A stretch of 64,000 nucleotides of DNA from Clostridia bacterium (GCA_017613735.1 JAGADF010000010.1:1-64000), one strand, 5' to 3'. Shown: positions 55,308 through 63,971, counted from the first letter of the stretch. Notes: a model not told the origin generated them from the letters alone. Numbers and translations: made by a program.

Positions 55308-56423
55308 TTATTTATAATACATATATAACTGACATTTTATCATCCCGTTATAAAGCTTGCGGCGTTTGTCCGCAGTTCTTCCAAAAAGCTGTTCAAAGTT
55401 TTCGTGCGGGGTAATAACGGAATAGCTGAAACCGTGCTTTTGCGTAAATACCTTTCCGAGTTCGCGGTATAATTCGTCGACCTCGCCCGATTCCATAAGC
55501 CTTTCGCCGTATGGGGGATTTGTGATTACCGTTCCCGTTTCGGTCTGCGGTGAAAAGTTTTTCACGTCGCACCGTGAAAAATCAATGTATTTTTCGACGC
55601 CCGCCCTTTTTGCGTTTTCCTTTGCGAATTCAAGAGCGTGCCTGTCAATGTCGCTTCCGAATGCGTGAAAATCCTCGCAGATATTTATATTCGCCTTCGC
55701 TCTTTCCCTTTCGTCGTCCCAGACCTTTCTGTCTATAAACGAAAACCTTTCGGCAGAAAAATTACGGTTTATGCCCGGGGCGATATTGTGAGCCATAAGC
55801 GCGCCCTCAATTAAAAGCGTGCCGCTGCCGCACATGGGGTCATATAATTTATGGTATGGGCGAAGACGCGAAAAATAACACAGAGCCGCCGCAAGCGTTT
55901 CCTTAATCGGAGCCTCGTTCGCGCTTAAACGATAACCGCGCTTATGTAAAGCCACGCCCGACGTATCAATGAGCAAAAGGACTCTGTCCTTCATAACGGA
56001 AAACTGAATCTGATAAATGCTTCCCGTTTCCTCAAACCATTCGACACTGTATTTTGACTTAAGCCTTTCGACAACTGCTTTTTTTATAATCGACTGGCAG
56101 TCGCGAACGCTGAAAAGAGTTGACGAAACGCAGTAGCCCTTTACGGGAAAAGCGTCGGTTTTGCCGATATATCTTTCCCATTCAAGAGCCTTGGTTCCCT
56201 CGAACAGTTCCTCAAAGCTTTTTGCCGTAAACGAGCCGACAAGAATCTGAACCCTTTCGGAAAAACGCGAACAGATATTTGCCCTTGCAATAACGCTTTC
56301 GTCGCCCGTGAAGAACACTCTTCCGTTTTCACTTGTCACATTTTCGGCGCCCAGTTGTTTGAGCTCGTCCGAAATCGGTTTTTCGAGACCTAAAAGAGTA
56401 GGCACTGTCAGATTAAAAATCAT
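55308..56423 (-). CDS. THUMP-domain 23S rRNA N2-guanine methyltransferase (RlmL N-terminal/YpsC type)
   Basis: A 371-residue SAM-dependent methyltransferase. The N-terminal ferredoxin-like and THUMP part covers about 1-155. The Rossmann domain has motif I DPMCGSGTLLIEGALM (195-210) and the catalytic NPPYGERL (302-309). E. coli RlmL modifies 23S rRNA G2445, and this is the Gram-positive single-domain form. TTTGGAG precedes the ATG. It leads the unit with the lipid kinase, symporter and membrane protein. Confidence 0.9.
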   Translation of the reverse strand: MIFNLTVPTLLGLEKPISDELKQLGAENVTSENGRVFFTGDESVIARANICSRFSERVQILVGSFTAKSFEELFEGTKALEWERYIGKTDAFPVKGYCVSSTLFSVRDCQSIIKKAVVERLKSKYSVEWFEETGSIYQIQFSVMKDRVLLLIDTSGVALHKRGYRLSANEAPIKETLAAALCYFSRLRPYHKLYDPMCGSGTLLIEGALMAHNIAPGINRNFSAERFSFIDRKVWDDERERAKANINICEDFHAFGSDIDRHALEFAKENAKRAGVEKYIDFSRCDVKNFSPQTETGTVITNPPYGERLMESGEVDELYRELGKVFTQKHGFSYSVITPHENFEQLFGRTADKRRKLYNGMIKCQLYMYYK

Positions 56424-56450
56424 ACTTGCTCCAAAATAGAATTATACTTT

Positions 56451-56479
56451 ATTATACTAAAATCCTTTTAATATATCAA
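56451..56479 (-). promoter_or_regulatory. Promoter of the rRNA methyltransferase unit
   Basis: On the minus strand TTGATA (56479-56474), 17-bp spacer, TATAAT (56456-56451), 28 nt before the ATG. The -35 box begins 1 nt after the terminator stem of the aldolase gene. Confidence 0.8.
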
Positions 56480-56480
56480 T

Positions 56481-56510
56481 AAAGGACTCTTCCAAAAAGA
56501 AGAGCCCTTT
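56481..56510. terminator. Terminator after the class II aldolase gene
   Basis: AAAGGACTCTTC and GAAGAGCCCTTT form a 12-bp stem with one wobble and a 6-nt loop. The T tract is strong on the plus strand and short (TTTATT) on the minus strand, where it is needed. Confidence 0.7.
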
Positions 56511-56531
56511 TTTGTTTAATTTGTTGTTAAA

Positions 56532-57467
56532 TTACGCCTTGTCCTTGCAACCGAAAACAACGTCGATTTTATGGGAAACAACTTCTTCGATAGCGTCTCT
56601 TGCGGGTGTGAGGTATTTTCTCGGGTCAAAATCCTTCGGATTTTCGGCAAGGTGCTTCCGAAGAGCCGCCGTCATAGCGATACGGATATCCGAGTCAACG
56701 TTAATCTTGCAGACTGCCATTGACGAAGCCTTTCTGAGCATATCTTCGGGAATGCCGATAGCATCGGGCATTTCACCGCCGAACTCGTTGATTGTCTTTA
56801 TATGTTCTTGATTAACCGAGCTTGCGCCGTGAAGAACAATCGGGAAACCGGGAAGGCGCTTGCCTACCTCTTCAAGAATGTCAAAACGAAGCTGCGGCTT
56901 CTGACCGGGCTTGAACTTGTATGCGCCGTGAGAAGTGCCTATAGCGATAGCAAGTGAATCAACGCCTGTTCTTGTTACGAAATCGACAACCTGGTCGGGA
57001 TTCGTATAGCTTTCGTGACCTTCCTCGACAACTACGTCGTCCTCAACGCCTGCGAGAGTGCCTAATTCGCCTTCGACGACTACGCCGTGAGCGTGAGCGT
57101 ATTCAACTACCTTTTTGGTAAGAGCTACGTTCTCTTCATAGGGCAGCGAGCTGCCGTCAATCATAACCGAGGTGAAACCGCCGTCAATACAGCTTTTGCA
57201 GGTTTCAAAATCGGGGCCGTGGTCAAGGTGAAGGGCGATGGGAAGTCCCGTTTCGTCAGCGGCAGCCTTTACCATAGCGTAAAGATAACCGTGAGAAGCG
57301 TACTTTCTCGCGCCGGCGGAAACCTGAAGAATAACGGGCGCGTTGAGCTTTTTAGCCGCTCTTGTGATGCCCTGAATAATCTCCATATTATTTACGTTGA
57401 AAGCGCCTATCGAATAGCCGCCCTCATAAGCCTTTTTAAACATTTCGGTTGTTGTTACCAATGGCAT
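56532..57467 (-). CDS. fba: Class II fructose-bisphosphate aldolase
   Basis: Zinc-dependent glycolytic aldolase (311 aa). IALHLDHGPDFETCKSC gives the catalytic Asp and zinc His, VEGELGTLAG a metal Glu, AIGTSHGAYKF a second His, and VLHGASSVN the phosphate loop. Start at 57467 with AGGAG 9 nt upstream; an earlier in-frame ATG lacks a site. Distinct from the iolJ-type aldolase at 33824, which is shorter and in the inositol operon. Single-gene unit. Confidence 0.95.
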   Translation of the reverse strand: MPLVTTTEMFKKAYEGGYSIGAFNVNNMEIIQGITRAAKKLNAPVILQVSAGARKYASHGYLYAMVKAAADETGLPIALHLDHGPDFETCKSCIDGGFTSVMIDGSSLPYEENVALTKKVVEYAHAHGVVVEGELGTLAGVEDDVVVEEGHESYTNPDQVVDFVTRTGVDSLAIAIGTSHGAYKFKPGQKPQLRFDILEEVGKRLPGFPIVLHGASSVNQEHIKTINEFGGEMPDAIGIPEDMLRKASSMAVCKINVDSDIRIAMTAALRKHLAENPKDFDPRKYLTPARDAIEEVVSHKIDVVFGCKDKA

Positions 57468-57499
57468 AAAAACATCTCCTAATAAAAAATTACTCAAAT

Positions 57500-57528
57500 A
57501 TTATATTACATTGTCAAAATAAAGTCAA
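57500..57528 (-). promoter_or_regulatory. Promoter of the fba gene
   Basis: On the minus strand TTGACT (57528-57523), 17-bp spacer, TATAAT (57505-57500), 33 nt before the ATG. Confidence 0.8.
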
Positions 57529-57534
57529 ACTATT

Positions 57535-57564
57535 TTAACAAAGGCAAAACGTCCCGAATATAAT
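57535..57564 (+). promoter_or_regulatory. Promoter of the P-loop ATPase gene
   Basis: TTAACA (57535-57540), 18-bp spacer, TATAAT (57559-57564), 30 nt before the ATG. It is nearly back to back with the divergent fba promoter. Confidence 0.65.
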
Positions 57565-57593
57565 ATGTAAAGGCTATTTCAGGAGGTAAGACA

Positions 57594-58664
57594 ATGATTA
57601 AGTATTTTTTGGGCGCGAATACGCCCGGCGGTTTCTATTCGCTTTTTGACGAACTGTATTTTCCGCATTACGACGGCAGGCTTTTTGTGATAAAGGGCGG
57701 TCCCGGCACGGGTAAGTCCTCGGTTATGAAAAGAGTAGCCGATGAGGCGGAAAAGAGGGGATTTGAGGTTGAACGGATTTTCTGTTCGTCGGACTCTTCC
57801 TCGCTTGACGGCGTTATCATTCCTGAGCTTAAAACCGCTGTCGCGGACGGTACGCCGCCTCATATTATTGAGCCTAAATATCCCGGCGCGGTTGAACAGA
57901 TTGTAAATCTCGGCGACTGCTGGGACGCGGGCTTTCTTCGTATCAATAAAGAAAACATAATCGAAAAAAGCTTCGAGTGCTCCGCATATCACAAGCGGTG
58001 CGTCAGGTTTTTAAAGGCGTACGAAGCCCTTGAAAACGACAGCCGAAGACTTGTCGAACCCGCGGTTGACGTGAAAAAGCTTTCGGACTATGCCGAAAGG
58101 CTTTCAATACGTCTTTTCCCGTTTGACGGAGGAAAAAAGCAGGGGAGAGTAACCCGAAGATTTTTAAGCGCGGTTACGAACGAGGGCATAACTGTTTTTG
58201 AGGAAAGCGTAAAAACGCTGTGCGACAGAGTTTATTCCTTCGGCGACGAATACGGCGTATGCTCGAATCTGTTTATGGGTTACATTCTTAAAGCCGCGTT
58301 AAGAAGCGGCTTCGACGCGGTGGTTTGTCCGTGCGTCACAAACCCGAAAAGGAAAATTGACCATGTAATAATCCCCGAAAAACGGCTGTGCTTTGTAAGT
58401 GAAAACAGCTTTCATTCCTTTGACGTTGAAAAGGAAAAGACCGTATCGGCAAACAGATTTACCGACACGGCGGTAATGAAAAAGCATTCCGCAAGGCTTG
58501 GCTTTAACCGCCGCGCTTCGTCGGAGCTTCTTGACGAAGCCGCGCTTTCGCTTACAAATGCGAAGACGGTTCACGACGAGCTTGAGGAATACTATATTTC
58601 GGCTATGGATTTTTCGTTTGTCCGCAAAAAAGCTCAAAAACTCATTGACGAAATATTTGACTAA
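57594..58664 (+). CDS. P-loop ATPase of unknown function (PRK06851-like)
   Basis: A 356-residue protein with a clean Walker A GGPGTGKSS at residues 35-43 near the N-terminus. The start MIKYFLGANTPGGFYS and the mid-protein SLDGVIIPELKTAVADGT resemble a Firmicutes family of uncharacterised ATPases. Cysteines are frequent. No helicase or transporter motif is seen. AGGAGG precedes the ATG. It is followed 63 nt later by a small zinc-ribbon gene in the same direction. The family assignment is from memory and not certain. Confidence 0.65.
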   Translation: MIKYFLGANTPGGFYSLFDELYFPHYDGRLFVIKGGPGTGKSSVMKRVADEAEKRGFEVERIFCSSDSSSLDGVIIPELKTAVADGTPPHIIEPKYPGAVEQIVNLGDCWDAGFLRINKENIIEKSFECSAYHKRCVRFLKAYEALENDSRRLVEPAVDVKKLSDYAERLSIRLFPFDGGKKQGRVTRRFLSAVTNEGITVFEESVKTLCDRVYSFGDEYGVCSNLFMGYILKAALRSGFDAVVCPCVTNPKRKIDHVIIPEKRLCFVSENSFHSFDVEKEKTVSANRFTDTAVMKKHSARLGFNRRASSELLDEAALSLTNAKTVHDELEEYYISAMDFSFVRKKAQKLIDEIFD

Positions 58665-58727
58665 TCCGTACGGGAAGATTATAATAAAAAAGCAGGCAAT
58701 AACTATTTTAAGAAAAGGAGAATAATT

Positions 58728-58928
58728 ATGAGAAAATGCACAAGATGCGGCGTAGATATGATTGAAAATCTTGAATCCGGACTCAGATTAAAGCGCACCC
58801 CGAATTTCAGGGTAGTCGAGGTTGACTTAAAGGCGGCTATGTGCCCGAAATGCGGATACACCGAGTTTTATACCGACGAGCTTTCGGTTATTGAAAAAGC
58901 AAATGTAATGAAGGCTATGGACAAATAA
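58728..58928 (+). CDS. Small zinc-ribbon protein
   Basis: A 66-residue protein with two CxxC knuckles, Cys4/Cys7 and Cys39/Cys42, the spacing of a zinc ribbon. Basic residues between them (LRLKRTPNFR) suggest nucleic-acid or protein contact. AAGGAG is 7 nt before the ATG, and a strong terminator follows 11 nt after the stop. Role unknown. Confidence 0.78.
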   Translation: MRKCTRCGVDMIENLESGLRLKRTPNFRVVEVDLKAAMCPKCGYTEFYTDELSVIEKANVMKAMDK

Positions 58929-58939
58929 ATGGCAATAAA

Positions 58940-58971
58940 AAACGGCTGATTGATTTCTCAATCAGCCGTTT
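58940..58971. terminator. Bidirectional terminator between the zinc-ribbon and DUF3021 genes
   Basis: A 14-bp perfect stem (AAACGGCTGATTGA and complement) with a TTTC loop. TTTCTTTCTGTTT follows on the plus strand and TTTTTATTG on the minus strand. Confidence 0.93.
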
Positions 58972-58983
58972 CTTTCTGTTTAA

Positions 58984-59409
58984 TTACTGCTCCGTGATTT
59001 TTTTGTTAAGCTTCTTTGTAACGCTTTTTGTAATTACGGAAACAACAATCCATATAATCGCGTACACAAGTACAAAGATTGCGGTATAAATTGCAACTAC
59101 CTCCCATTTAAGCGGCATCCAGCTGTTTACAAGATAAGCCGCGGTGTAGACTGCGTAAATGCTTAAAAGCTGCGCAAGAGCCGCTTTGAGCGGCGACCAG
59201 TGTTCGATTCTGTGAAATACGCTGCTTCCCGCCTGAACAAAGGCGATTATATATGTGCTGACAATCGCGAGGAATACCTGACCGCCCGTGAGCGAAAGAT
59301 TTGCAGGGCTTAAAATAAGCCATAAAATCATACCGCCGACAATCGGACCGAGTCCCGCAAAGCATGCGCCGATTAATAAAAACTGTTTACCATAACTGAG
59401 GTTTTTCAT
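58984..59409 (-). CDS. DUF3021-type four-helix membrane protein
   Basis: A 141-residue protein with four hydrophobic helices and a basic C-terminal tail (TKKLNKKITEQ). It starts at 59409 with MKNLSYGKQFLLIG, 4 nt inside the end of the LytTR gene (ATGA); an ORF extension upstream overlaps the regulator and was rejected. Pairing of a short LytTR regulator with a DUF3021 membrane protein is a common Firmicutes layout, in which the membrane protein is thought to inhibit the regulator. Confidence 0.82.
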   Translation of the reverse strand: MKNLSYGKQFLLIGACFAGLGPIVGGMILWLILSPANLSLTGGQVFLAIVSTYIIAFVQAGSSVFHRIEHWSPLKAALAQLLSIYAVYTAAYLVNSWMPLKWEVVAIYTAIFVLVYAIIWIVVSVITKSVTKKLNKKITEQ

Positions 59410-59837
59410 TTTATACCCATCCTTTCCATAACATATTTCTGCTGACGTCTTGAAATGTAGTCCGTTTCTCCGTTTTTGAGTTCGACAATAAGAGAACCCC
59501 ATGAGCTTGAAAACTTTTTAATCTGTTTTTTATTTACAAGCGAGGACTGATTAACCTTTATAAACTGTTCGCCGAGCATTTCCTCGAGCTGATACAGCCT
59601 GTTTTTAATCTGATAAACTCCGCTGTCGGTTGAGGCGAATACCTTATTGGATTCAACAAAAATGCGGTAAATGCCTTCTGCATTCAGCGGGGCGATTTCG
59701 CCGTCCTTAAAACCGTTGATATTCACTCCGTAGTTACTGACAAGCTCTTCAATCTGTTCAACAAGGGCGTCGCGCTTGTGAGAATAAATCTCAATTCTCT
59801 CTTCTGCATTTTCATCTATCTTTGTAATGATTTTCAT
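59406..59837 (-). CDS. LytTR-family DNA-binding regulator
   Basis: A 143-residue regulator without a receiver domain. The LytTR domain covers about 45-140: GIYRIFVESNKVFAST, LEEMLGEQFIKVNQSSLVNK and the C-terminal YISRRQQKYVMERM. GGAGGG precedes the ATG. It is coupled to the DUF3021 protein, its likely membrane inhibitor, and probably controls its own promoter. The target genes are unknown. Confidence 0.9.
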   Translation of the reverse strand: MKIITKIDENAEERIEIYSHKRDALVEQIEELVSNYGVNINGFKDGEIAPLNAEGIYRIFVESNKVFASTDSGVYQIKNRLYQLEEMLGEQFIKVNQSSLVNKKQIKKFSSSWGSLIVELKNGETDYISRRQQKYVMERMGIK

Positions 59838-59859
59838 ACGCGCCCTCCTTTCACTTGAG

Positions 59860-59888
59860 ATTTAACCACAAAGCCGGACCGTTTGCAA
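59860..59888 (-). promoter_or_regulatory. Candidate promoter of the LytTR/DUF3021 pair
   Basis: On the minus strand TTGCAA (59888-59883), 17-bp spacer, TTAAAT (59865-59860), 22 nt before the ATG. The close spacing leaves a very short leader. Confidence 0.5.
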
Positions 59889-59947
59889 CAGTTTTTAAGT
59901 ACTCGGTCGTTTTTTGAATGTAAGCGGTAAAACAAGCATCTTTTTTC

Positions 59948-59976
59948 TTGACAAATCGTGCGAGCAAATATATAAT
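59948..59976 (+). promoter_or_regulatory. Promoter of tRNA-Ala
   Basis: Perfect TTGACA (59948-59953), 17-bp spacer, perfect TATAAT (59971-59976), 11 nt before the first base of the mature tRNA. Confidence 0.92.
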
Positions 59977-59987
59977 ATTTTTGCTTT

Positions 59988-60060
59988 GGGCCCGTAGCTC
60001 AGCTGGGAGAGCGTACGGTTCGCATCCGTAAGGTCGAGAGTTCGATCCTCTTCGGGTCCA
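59988..60060 (+). tRNA. tRNA-Ala (anticodon CGC)
   Basis: A 73-nt cloverleaf. Acceptor arms GGGCCCG and CGGGTCC include the G3-U70 pair that marks alanine tRNAs. D arm AGCTCAGCTGGGAGAGC, anticodon stem TACGG/CCGTA around loop TTCGCAT (anticodon CGC, reads GCG), and a T arm with GTTCGATC. The discriminator is A, and CCA is not encoded, so it must be added. Confidence 0.97.
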
Positions 60061-60064
60061 TAAA

Positions 60065-60100
60065 AAGAGCAGATGCCATTTGGTATCTGCTCTTGTTCTT
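60065..60100 (+). terminator. Terminator of tRNA-Ala
   Basis: AAGAGCAGATGCC and GGTATCTGCTCTT form a 13-bp stem with one G-T pair and an ATTT loop, followed by GTTCTTTT. It starts 5 nt after the tRNA. Confidence 0.85.
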
Positions 60101-60112
60101 TTATTGGAAAAA

Positions 60113-60156
60113 GCAACCGTCAGTTGCTTGTAAAAACCGGTTGCATATATTATAAT
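60113..60156 (+). promoter_or_regulatory. Promoter and candidate operator of the XRE/zinc-ribbon regulator
   Basis: TTGTAA (60128-60133), 17-bp spacer, TATAAT (60151-60156). The half-site GCAAC/GTTGC occurs three times around it: 60113-60117 (GCAAC), 60123-60127 and 60140-60144 (GTTGC). The outer pair extends to a 7-bp inverted repeat GCAACCG / CGGTTGC. This fits autoregulation by the encoded HTH protein. Confidence 0.6.
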
Positions 60157-60176
60157 TCATATCAGGAGGTGTTATT

Positions 60177-60941
60177 ATGAACACAAAGGACGTATTACAT
60201 AATCTTCGTATAAAAAACGGCCTGTCGCAGGACGAGCTGGCAGAGAGGGTTTTTGTTACCCGTCAGGCTGTATCACGTTGGGAAAACGGTGAAACCGTAC
60301 CGAATACGGAAACCCTCAAAATGCTTTCGAATCTTTTTAACGTTTCAATAAATACGCTTCTCGGTTCGCCTCGGAAGCTTATATGTCAGTGCTGCGGAAT
60401 GCCTCTTGAAGATGAAATGATAGGCAGAAATAAGGACGGCACGCTGAATGAAGAATATTGTAAGTGGTGCTACGCCGACGGAACCTATACATACAGCGAT
60501 ATGGACAACCTTATTGACGTGTGTATTCCTCATATGACAAAAGACGGCTTCACCGAGGAGCAGGCGAGAGAATATATGAAAAAGATGCTCCCGACGCTGA
60601 ATTACTGGAAAAAGTATGAGCAGTTAAGCGATGACGGTCAGTTTGATCAGTTTAAGCAAAAACTTGTTGAAGAAATAAATGTACTCGGCATTGAGGGTAT
60701 GCCTAAGGTTGAAAAACTCAATGCGCTTGTAGGCGCTTTTGTAAATCTCGAATACCCGTTACCGAGCGGAATAAAGGCAAAATTTCTTGATGACGGTGTA
60801 ACTTATCTCGGTGCTCAGCTTGAATGCGAATTCGGTGGCGAACGGTGTTTCGGAGTGCTTGCAAATATGGATTTCATACTCATTTGCACATACGAAGCAG
60901 AAGGTAAAAACCCCGAGCTTGTGCTTTACAAAAAAAGATAG
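60177..60941 (+). CDS. XRE-family regulator fused to a zinc-ribbon domain
   Basis: A 254-residue protein. An XRE helix-turn-helix occupies about 6-60 (LRIKNGLSQDELAERV, VTRQAVSRWENG). A zinc ribbon follows at 70-100, with CQCCGMPL (Cys70, Cys73) and EYCKWCYADG (Cys95, Cys98). The C-terminal 150 residues are of unknown role and could be a sensor. Such HTH plus zinc-ribbon proteins are common and uncharacterised in Clostridia. AGGAGGTG precedes the ATG. Its own promoter and terminator make it monocistronic. Confidence 0.85.
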   Translation: MNTKDVLHNLRIKNGLSQDELAERVFVTRQAVSRWENGETVPNTETLKMLSNLFNVSINTLLGSPRKLICQCCGMPLEDEMIGRNKDGTLNEEYCKWCYADGTYTYSDMDNLIDVCIPHMTKDGFTEEQAREYMKKMLPTLNYWKKYEQLSDDGQFDQFKQKLVEEINVLGIEGMPKVEKLNALVGAFVNLEYPLPSGIKAKFLDDGVTYLGAQLECEFGGERCFGVLANMDFILICTYEAEGKNPELVLYKKR

Positions 60942-60944
60942 TAT

Positions 60945-60982
60945 AAAAAACGAGGGACTGCATTGGCAGTCCCTCGTTTTTT
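60945..60982. terminator. Bidirectional terminator between the XRE regulator and secA
   Basis: A 17-bp perfect stem (AAAAAACGAGGGACTGC and complement) with an ATTG loop, T tracts on both strands. It serves the two convergent genes. Confidence 0.95.
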
Positions 60983-60995
60983 GCCCTGAATGGCT

Positions 60996-63716
60996 TTATT
61001 CGTCTTTACCGCAACAGTGCTTGTATTTCTTGCCGCTTCCGCACGGGCATGGGTCGTTCCTGCCGACCTTTTTGCCCTTTCTTACGGGCTGCTGCTTTTC
61101 GCTGCCGTCATTGGCTCCGCTTGTCGCGGTGATTTTAGCCTGCTGTTCGCGTTTGACGTCTTCTTCTGTCATAATACGGACTGTCATTAAATCCTGAACC
61201 GTTCCCTCGCGGATGGCGTCGGTCATCTCGTCAAAGATATCAAAGCTTTCCATCCTGAATGCGACAATGGGGTCTTGCTGACCGTAGGAGCGAAGCGAAA
61301 TGCCCTGCTTTAACTGCTCCATATCGTCAATATGGCTCATCCAGCGCTGGTCGACATTCTTAAGAAGAAGCTTGCGCTGAAGCTCGTCCATAAGAGCGTC
61401 GCCGTATTTTTCTTTCTTTTCCTCGTAAATCTTATGCGCCTTGTCGATAAGGTAATCCTTCATCTGCGCATTGTCAAAATCTTCAATCTTATCGTTGCCG
61501 ATAATATAGGCGAATTTGCTTTCCATACCCGCTATGTTCCAGTCCTCGCGGCTGTTTGAGGTCGGGCAGTAGAAGTCGACCATATCGCTGTAATAACCGT
61601 CAATCATCTTCATAATTGTCGGCGTAAGGTCAAGTCCGTCAAGAACCTGGTTGCGCTGGCCGTAAATAACCTCACGCTGCATATTCATAACGTCGTCGTA
61701 GCTTAAAACGTGACGGCGTACCGAGAAGTTATTGCTTTCAACCTTTTTCTGCGCGTTTTCTATCTGCTTCGTGAGCATTCCTATTTCAAACGGCATATCG
61801 CCGACGGATTTGAACGTGTCGAGAATCTGATAGAATCTGTCCCCCGCGAAAAGACGGAGCAAATCGTCCTCAGCCGAAAGATAGAACTGACTTTCGCCGG
61901 GGTCTCCCTGACGTCCGGAACGGCCGCGCAGCTGGTTGTCGATACGCCTTGACTCGTGTCTTTCCGTACCGATAATGCACAGACCGCCCGCTTCGCGGAC
62001 TCTGTCCGCTTCCTGCTGAATCTGTTCTTTGAATTCTTTCTGGAGCGCGTGATATTCCTTCCTCGCGGCGAGGATTTCCTCGTCGTCCGTATCCGCAAAG
62101 CTTTCGGCTTCGACAATCATATCGTCCTCGTAGCCGCGCTTTCTCATCTCGATTTTGGCAAGCAGTTCGGGATTGCCGCCGAGAATAATATCGGTGCCTC
62201 GTCCCGCCATATTTGTAGCGATTGTGACTGCGCCGTATTTACCCGCCTGGGCGATAATCTCCGCCTCCTGCGCGTGGAATTTAGCGTTAAGAACTTCGTG
62301 CTGAATATGCTGTTTTTTAAGCATACGGCTGAGCTTTTCGCTCTTTTCGATATTAATCGTACCTACAAGTACGGGCTGACCTTTTTCGTGACATTCGAGA
62401 ATTCTCTGAATAATCGCGTTGAATTTAGCGTCTTCGGTCTTATAGAGAACGTCGTCGCGGTCAACTCTTATCATCGGCTTGTTCGTGGGGATTGCGATAA
62501 CGTCGAGGTTATAAATCTCCTGAAATTCTTCCTTTTCGGTCATGGCGGTACCGGTCATACCCGAAAGCTTGTCGTAAAGACGGAAATAATTCTGGAACGT
62601 AATAGTTGCAAGAGTTTTGCTTTCGTGTTCTACCTTTACGCCTTCCTTGGCTTCAATAGCCTGATGAAGACCGTCGGAATAACGTCTGCCGAGCATAATT
62701 CTGCCCGTGAATTCGTCGACGATAAGCACCTGACCGTCCTGAACGACGTAGTCGACGTCGCGTTTCATAACGCCGTTGGCGTGCAGAGCCTGAGTCAGGT
62801 GGTGCATAAGCGTCATATTTTCCGCGTCCATAAGGTTGTCAAGATTGAAATATGCCTCGGCCTTTGCGATACCCGATTTCGTAAGCGAAGCGGACTTGCC
62901 CTTTTCGTCCACGAGGTAGTCGCCGTCTTCTACAACGTCGTCGGCTTCGGTTTTGCTGTCAAGCTCTTTGACAACGGTCTTTTTAAGGCTTTTTACAAAT
63001 CTGTCCGCCGCTTCGTAAAGGTCGGTCGATTTTTCGCCTATGCCCGAAATAATAAGCGGCGTTCTCGCCTCGTCTATAAGAATTGAGTCAACCTCGTCGA
63101 CGATTGCGAACGAGTGGCCCCTCTGTACTCTCTGGTCCTTATAGGTAACCATATTGTCACGAAGGTAGTCGAAGCCCATTTCGTTATTGGTGCCGTATGT
63201 AATGTCCGCGGCATAGGCTTCCTTTCTTTCGTCGTTATTCTTTTCGTGAATTATAAGTCCGACCTTAAGGCCTAAAAACTCATAAAGCTTGCCCATCCAT
63301 TCCGAGTCGCGGCGCGCAAGGTAATCGTTAACCGTTACTATGTGAACGCCTTTGCCCGCAAGCGCGTTGAGGTAGGCGGGGAGGGTGGCGACAAGCGTTT
63401 TGCCTTCGCCCGTTTTCATCTCGGCAATTCTTCCCTGATGAAGAACGATGCCGCCGAGAACCTGAACGGGGAAGTGCTTCATATTAAGAACTCTTACCGA
63501 AGCCTCGCGGCAGACCGCAAACGCTTCCGGAAGAATATCGTCAAGTGTTTCGCCGTTCGCGAGCCTTTCCTTAAACTCGTCGGTCTTTGCGCGAAGCTGA
63601 GAATCGGTCAGCTTTTCATACTCGCTTTCAAGGTCAAGAACCGCCTGCTGAACAGGCATAATCCTTTTCAATTCCTTGGCTGAATAGTCGCCGAAAATTT
63701 TTGTAATAATAGACAT
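60996..63716 (-). CDS. secA: Protein translocase ATPase SecA
   Basis: Motor ATPase of the Sec pathway (906 aa). Walker A is in [18 protein letters not shown], the DEAD motif in [16 protein letters not shown], then [13 protein letters not shown], the arginine-finger region [13 protein letters not shown], and the C-terminal zinc motif [16 protein letters not shown] for SecB or ribosome contact. Start at 63716 with AGGAGA 6 nt upstream; an earlier in-frame ATG at 63755 was rejected. Full length, single gene unit. Confidence 0.98.
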   Translation of the reverse strand: MSIITKIFGDYSAKELKRIMPVQQAVLDLESEYEKLTDSQLRAKTDEFKERLANGETLDDILPEAFAVCREASVRVLNMKHFPVQVLGGIVLHQGRIAEMKTGEGKTLVATLPAYLNALAGKGVHIVTVNDYLARRDSEWMGKLYEFLGLKVGLIIHEKNNDERKEAYAADITYGTNNEMGFDYLRDNMVTYKDQRVQRGHSFAIVDEVDSILIDEARTPLIISGIGEKSTDLYEAADRFVKSLKKTVVKELDSKTEADDVVEDGDYLVDEKGKSASLTKSGIAKAEAYFNLDNLMDAENMTLMHHLTQALHANGVMKRDVDYVVQDGQVLIVDEFTGRIMLGRRYSDGLHQAIEAKEGVKVEHESKTLATITFQNYFRLYDKLSGMTGTAMTEKEEFQEIYNLDVIAIPTNKPMIRVDRDDVLYKTEDAKFNAIIQRILECHEKGQPVLVGTINIEKSEKLSRMLKKQHIQHEVLNAKFHAQEAEIIAQAGKYGAVTIATNMAGRGTDIILGGNPELLAKIEMRKRGYEDDMIVEAESFADTDDEEILAARKEYHALQKEFKEQIQQEADRVREAGGLCIIGTERHESRRIDNQLRGRSGRQGDPGESQFYLSAEDDLLRLFAGDRFYQILDTFKSVGDMPFEIGMLTKQIENAQKKVESNNFSVRRHVLSYDDVMNMQREVIYGQRNQVLDGLDLTPTIMKMIDGYYSDMVDFYCPTSNSREDWNIAGMESKFAYIIGNDKIEDFDNAQMKDYLIDKAHKIYEEKKEKYGDALMDELQRKLLLKNVDQRWMSHIDDMEQLKQGISLRSYGQQDPIVAFRMESFDIFDEMTDAIREGTVQDLMTVRIMTEEDVKREQQAKITATSGANDGSEKQQPVRKGKKVGRNDPCPCGSGKKYKHCCGKDE

Positions 63717-63770
63717 TTCTTTCTCCTGCTTTTTTGTAGTCGGGTTTAATCCCAAATTAACCTATTTTAA

Positions 63771-63779
63771 AGTATACCA
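63771..63779 (-). promoter_or_regulatory. Possible extended -10 promoter of secA
   Basis: On the minus strand TGGTATACT (63779-63771) reads as TGn plus a TATACT -10 box, 55 nt before the secA start. The -35 region is poor, as extended -10 promoters allow. Confidence 0.45.
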
Positions 63780-63862
63780 CATATTTTTTAAAATTCCTAT
63801 CATAAAATGTAAAAAAATTGTAAAGTGAGAATTTTCCGAACAAATTATTCTGCAAAATAACC

Positions 63863-63898
63863 AAAAAACAGGGCGATTTTTCTATTTATCGCGCCCTG
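63863..63898 (-). terminator. Terminator-like hairpin in the secA upstream region
   Basis: On the minus strand CAGGGCGCGAT and ATCGCCCTG form a 9-bp stem with a 2-nt bulge and a 10-nt loop, followed by TTTTTT. No minus-strand gene within the window ends here. It would matter to secA only if a second promoter lies beyond 63898. Confidence 0.45.
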
Positions 63899-63906
63899 CG
63901 TTTTCG

Positions 63907-63935
63907 TTGACGGAGCATATATTATTTGGTAAAAT
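63907..63935 (+). promoter_or_regulatory. Promoter of the gene at the right edge
   Basis: TTGACG (63907-63912), 17-bp spacer, TAAAAT (63930-63935), 36 nt before the ATG. Confidence 0.7.
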
Positions 63936-63971
63936 ATTATTGTATATTTTAATACGAAGGAGGAATTGCGC

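Noticed and set aside
57500-57516. TTGACA beside TATAAT on the minus strand before fba
   Set aside because: Only about 6 bp separate the boxes; the TTGACT 17 bp upstream fits better.
59988-60176. tRNA-Ala as an integration site for a mobile element
   Set aside because: No integrase and no direct repeat of the tRNA 3' end is nearby; the terminator follows the tRNA directly.
61956-63086. Plus-strand frame of 376 codons opposite secA
   Set aside because: It is an antisense shadow of the conserved SecA frame, with no ribosome site or recognisable domain.
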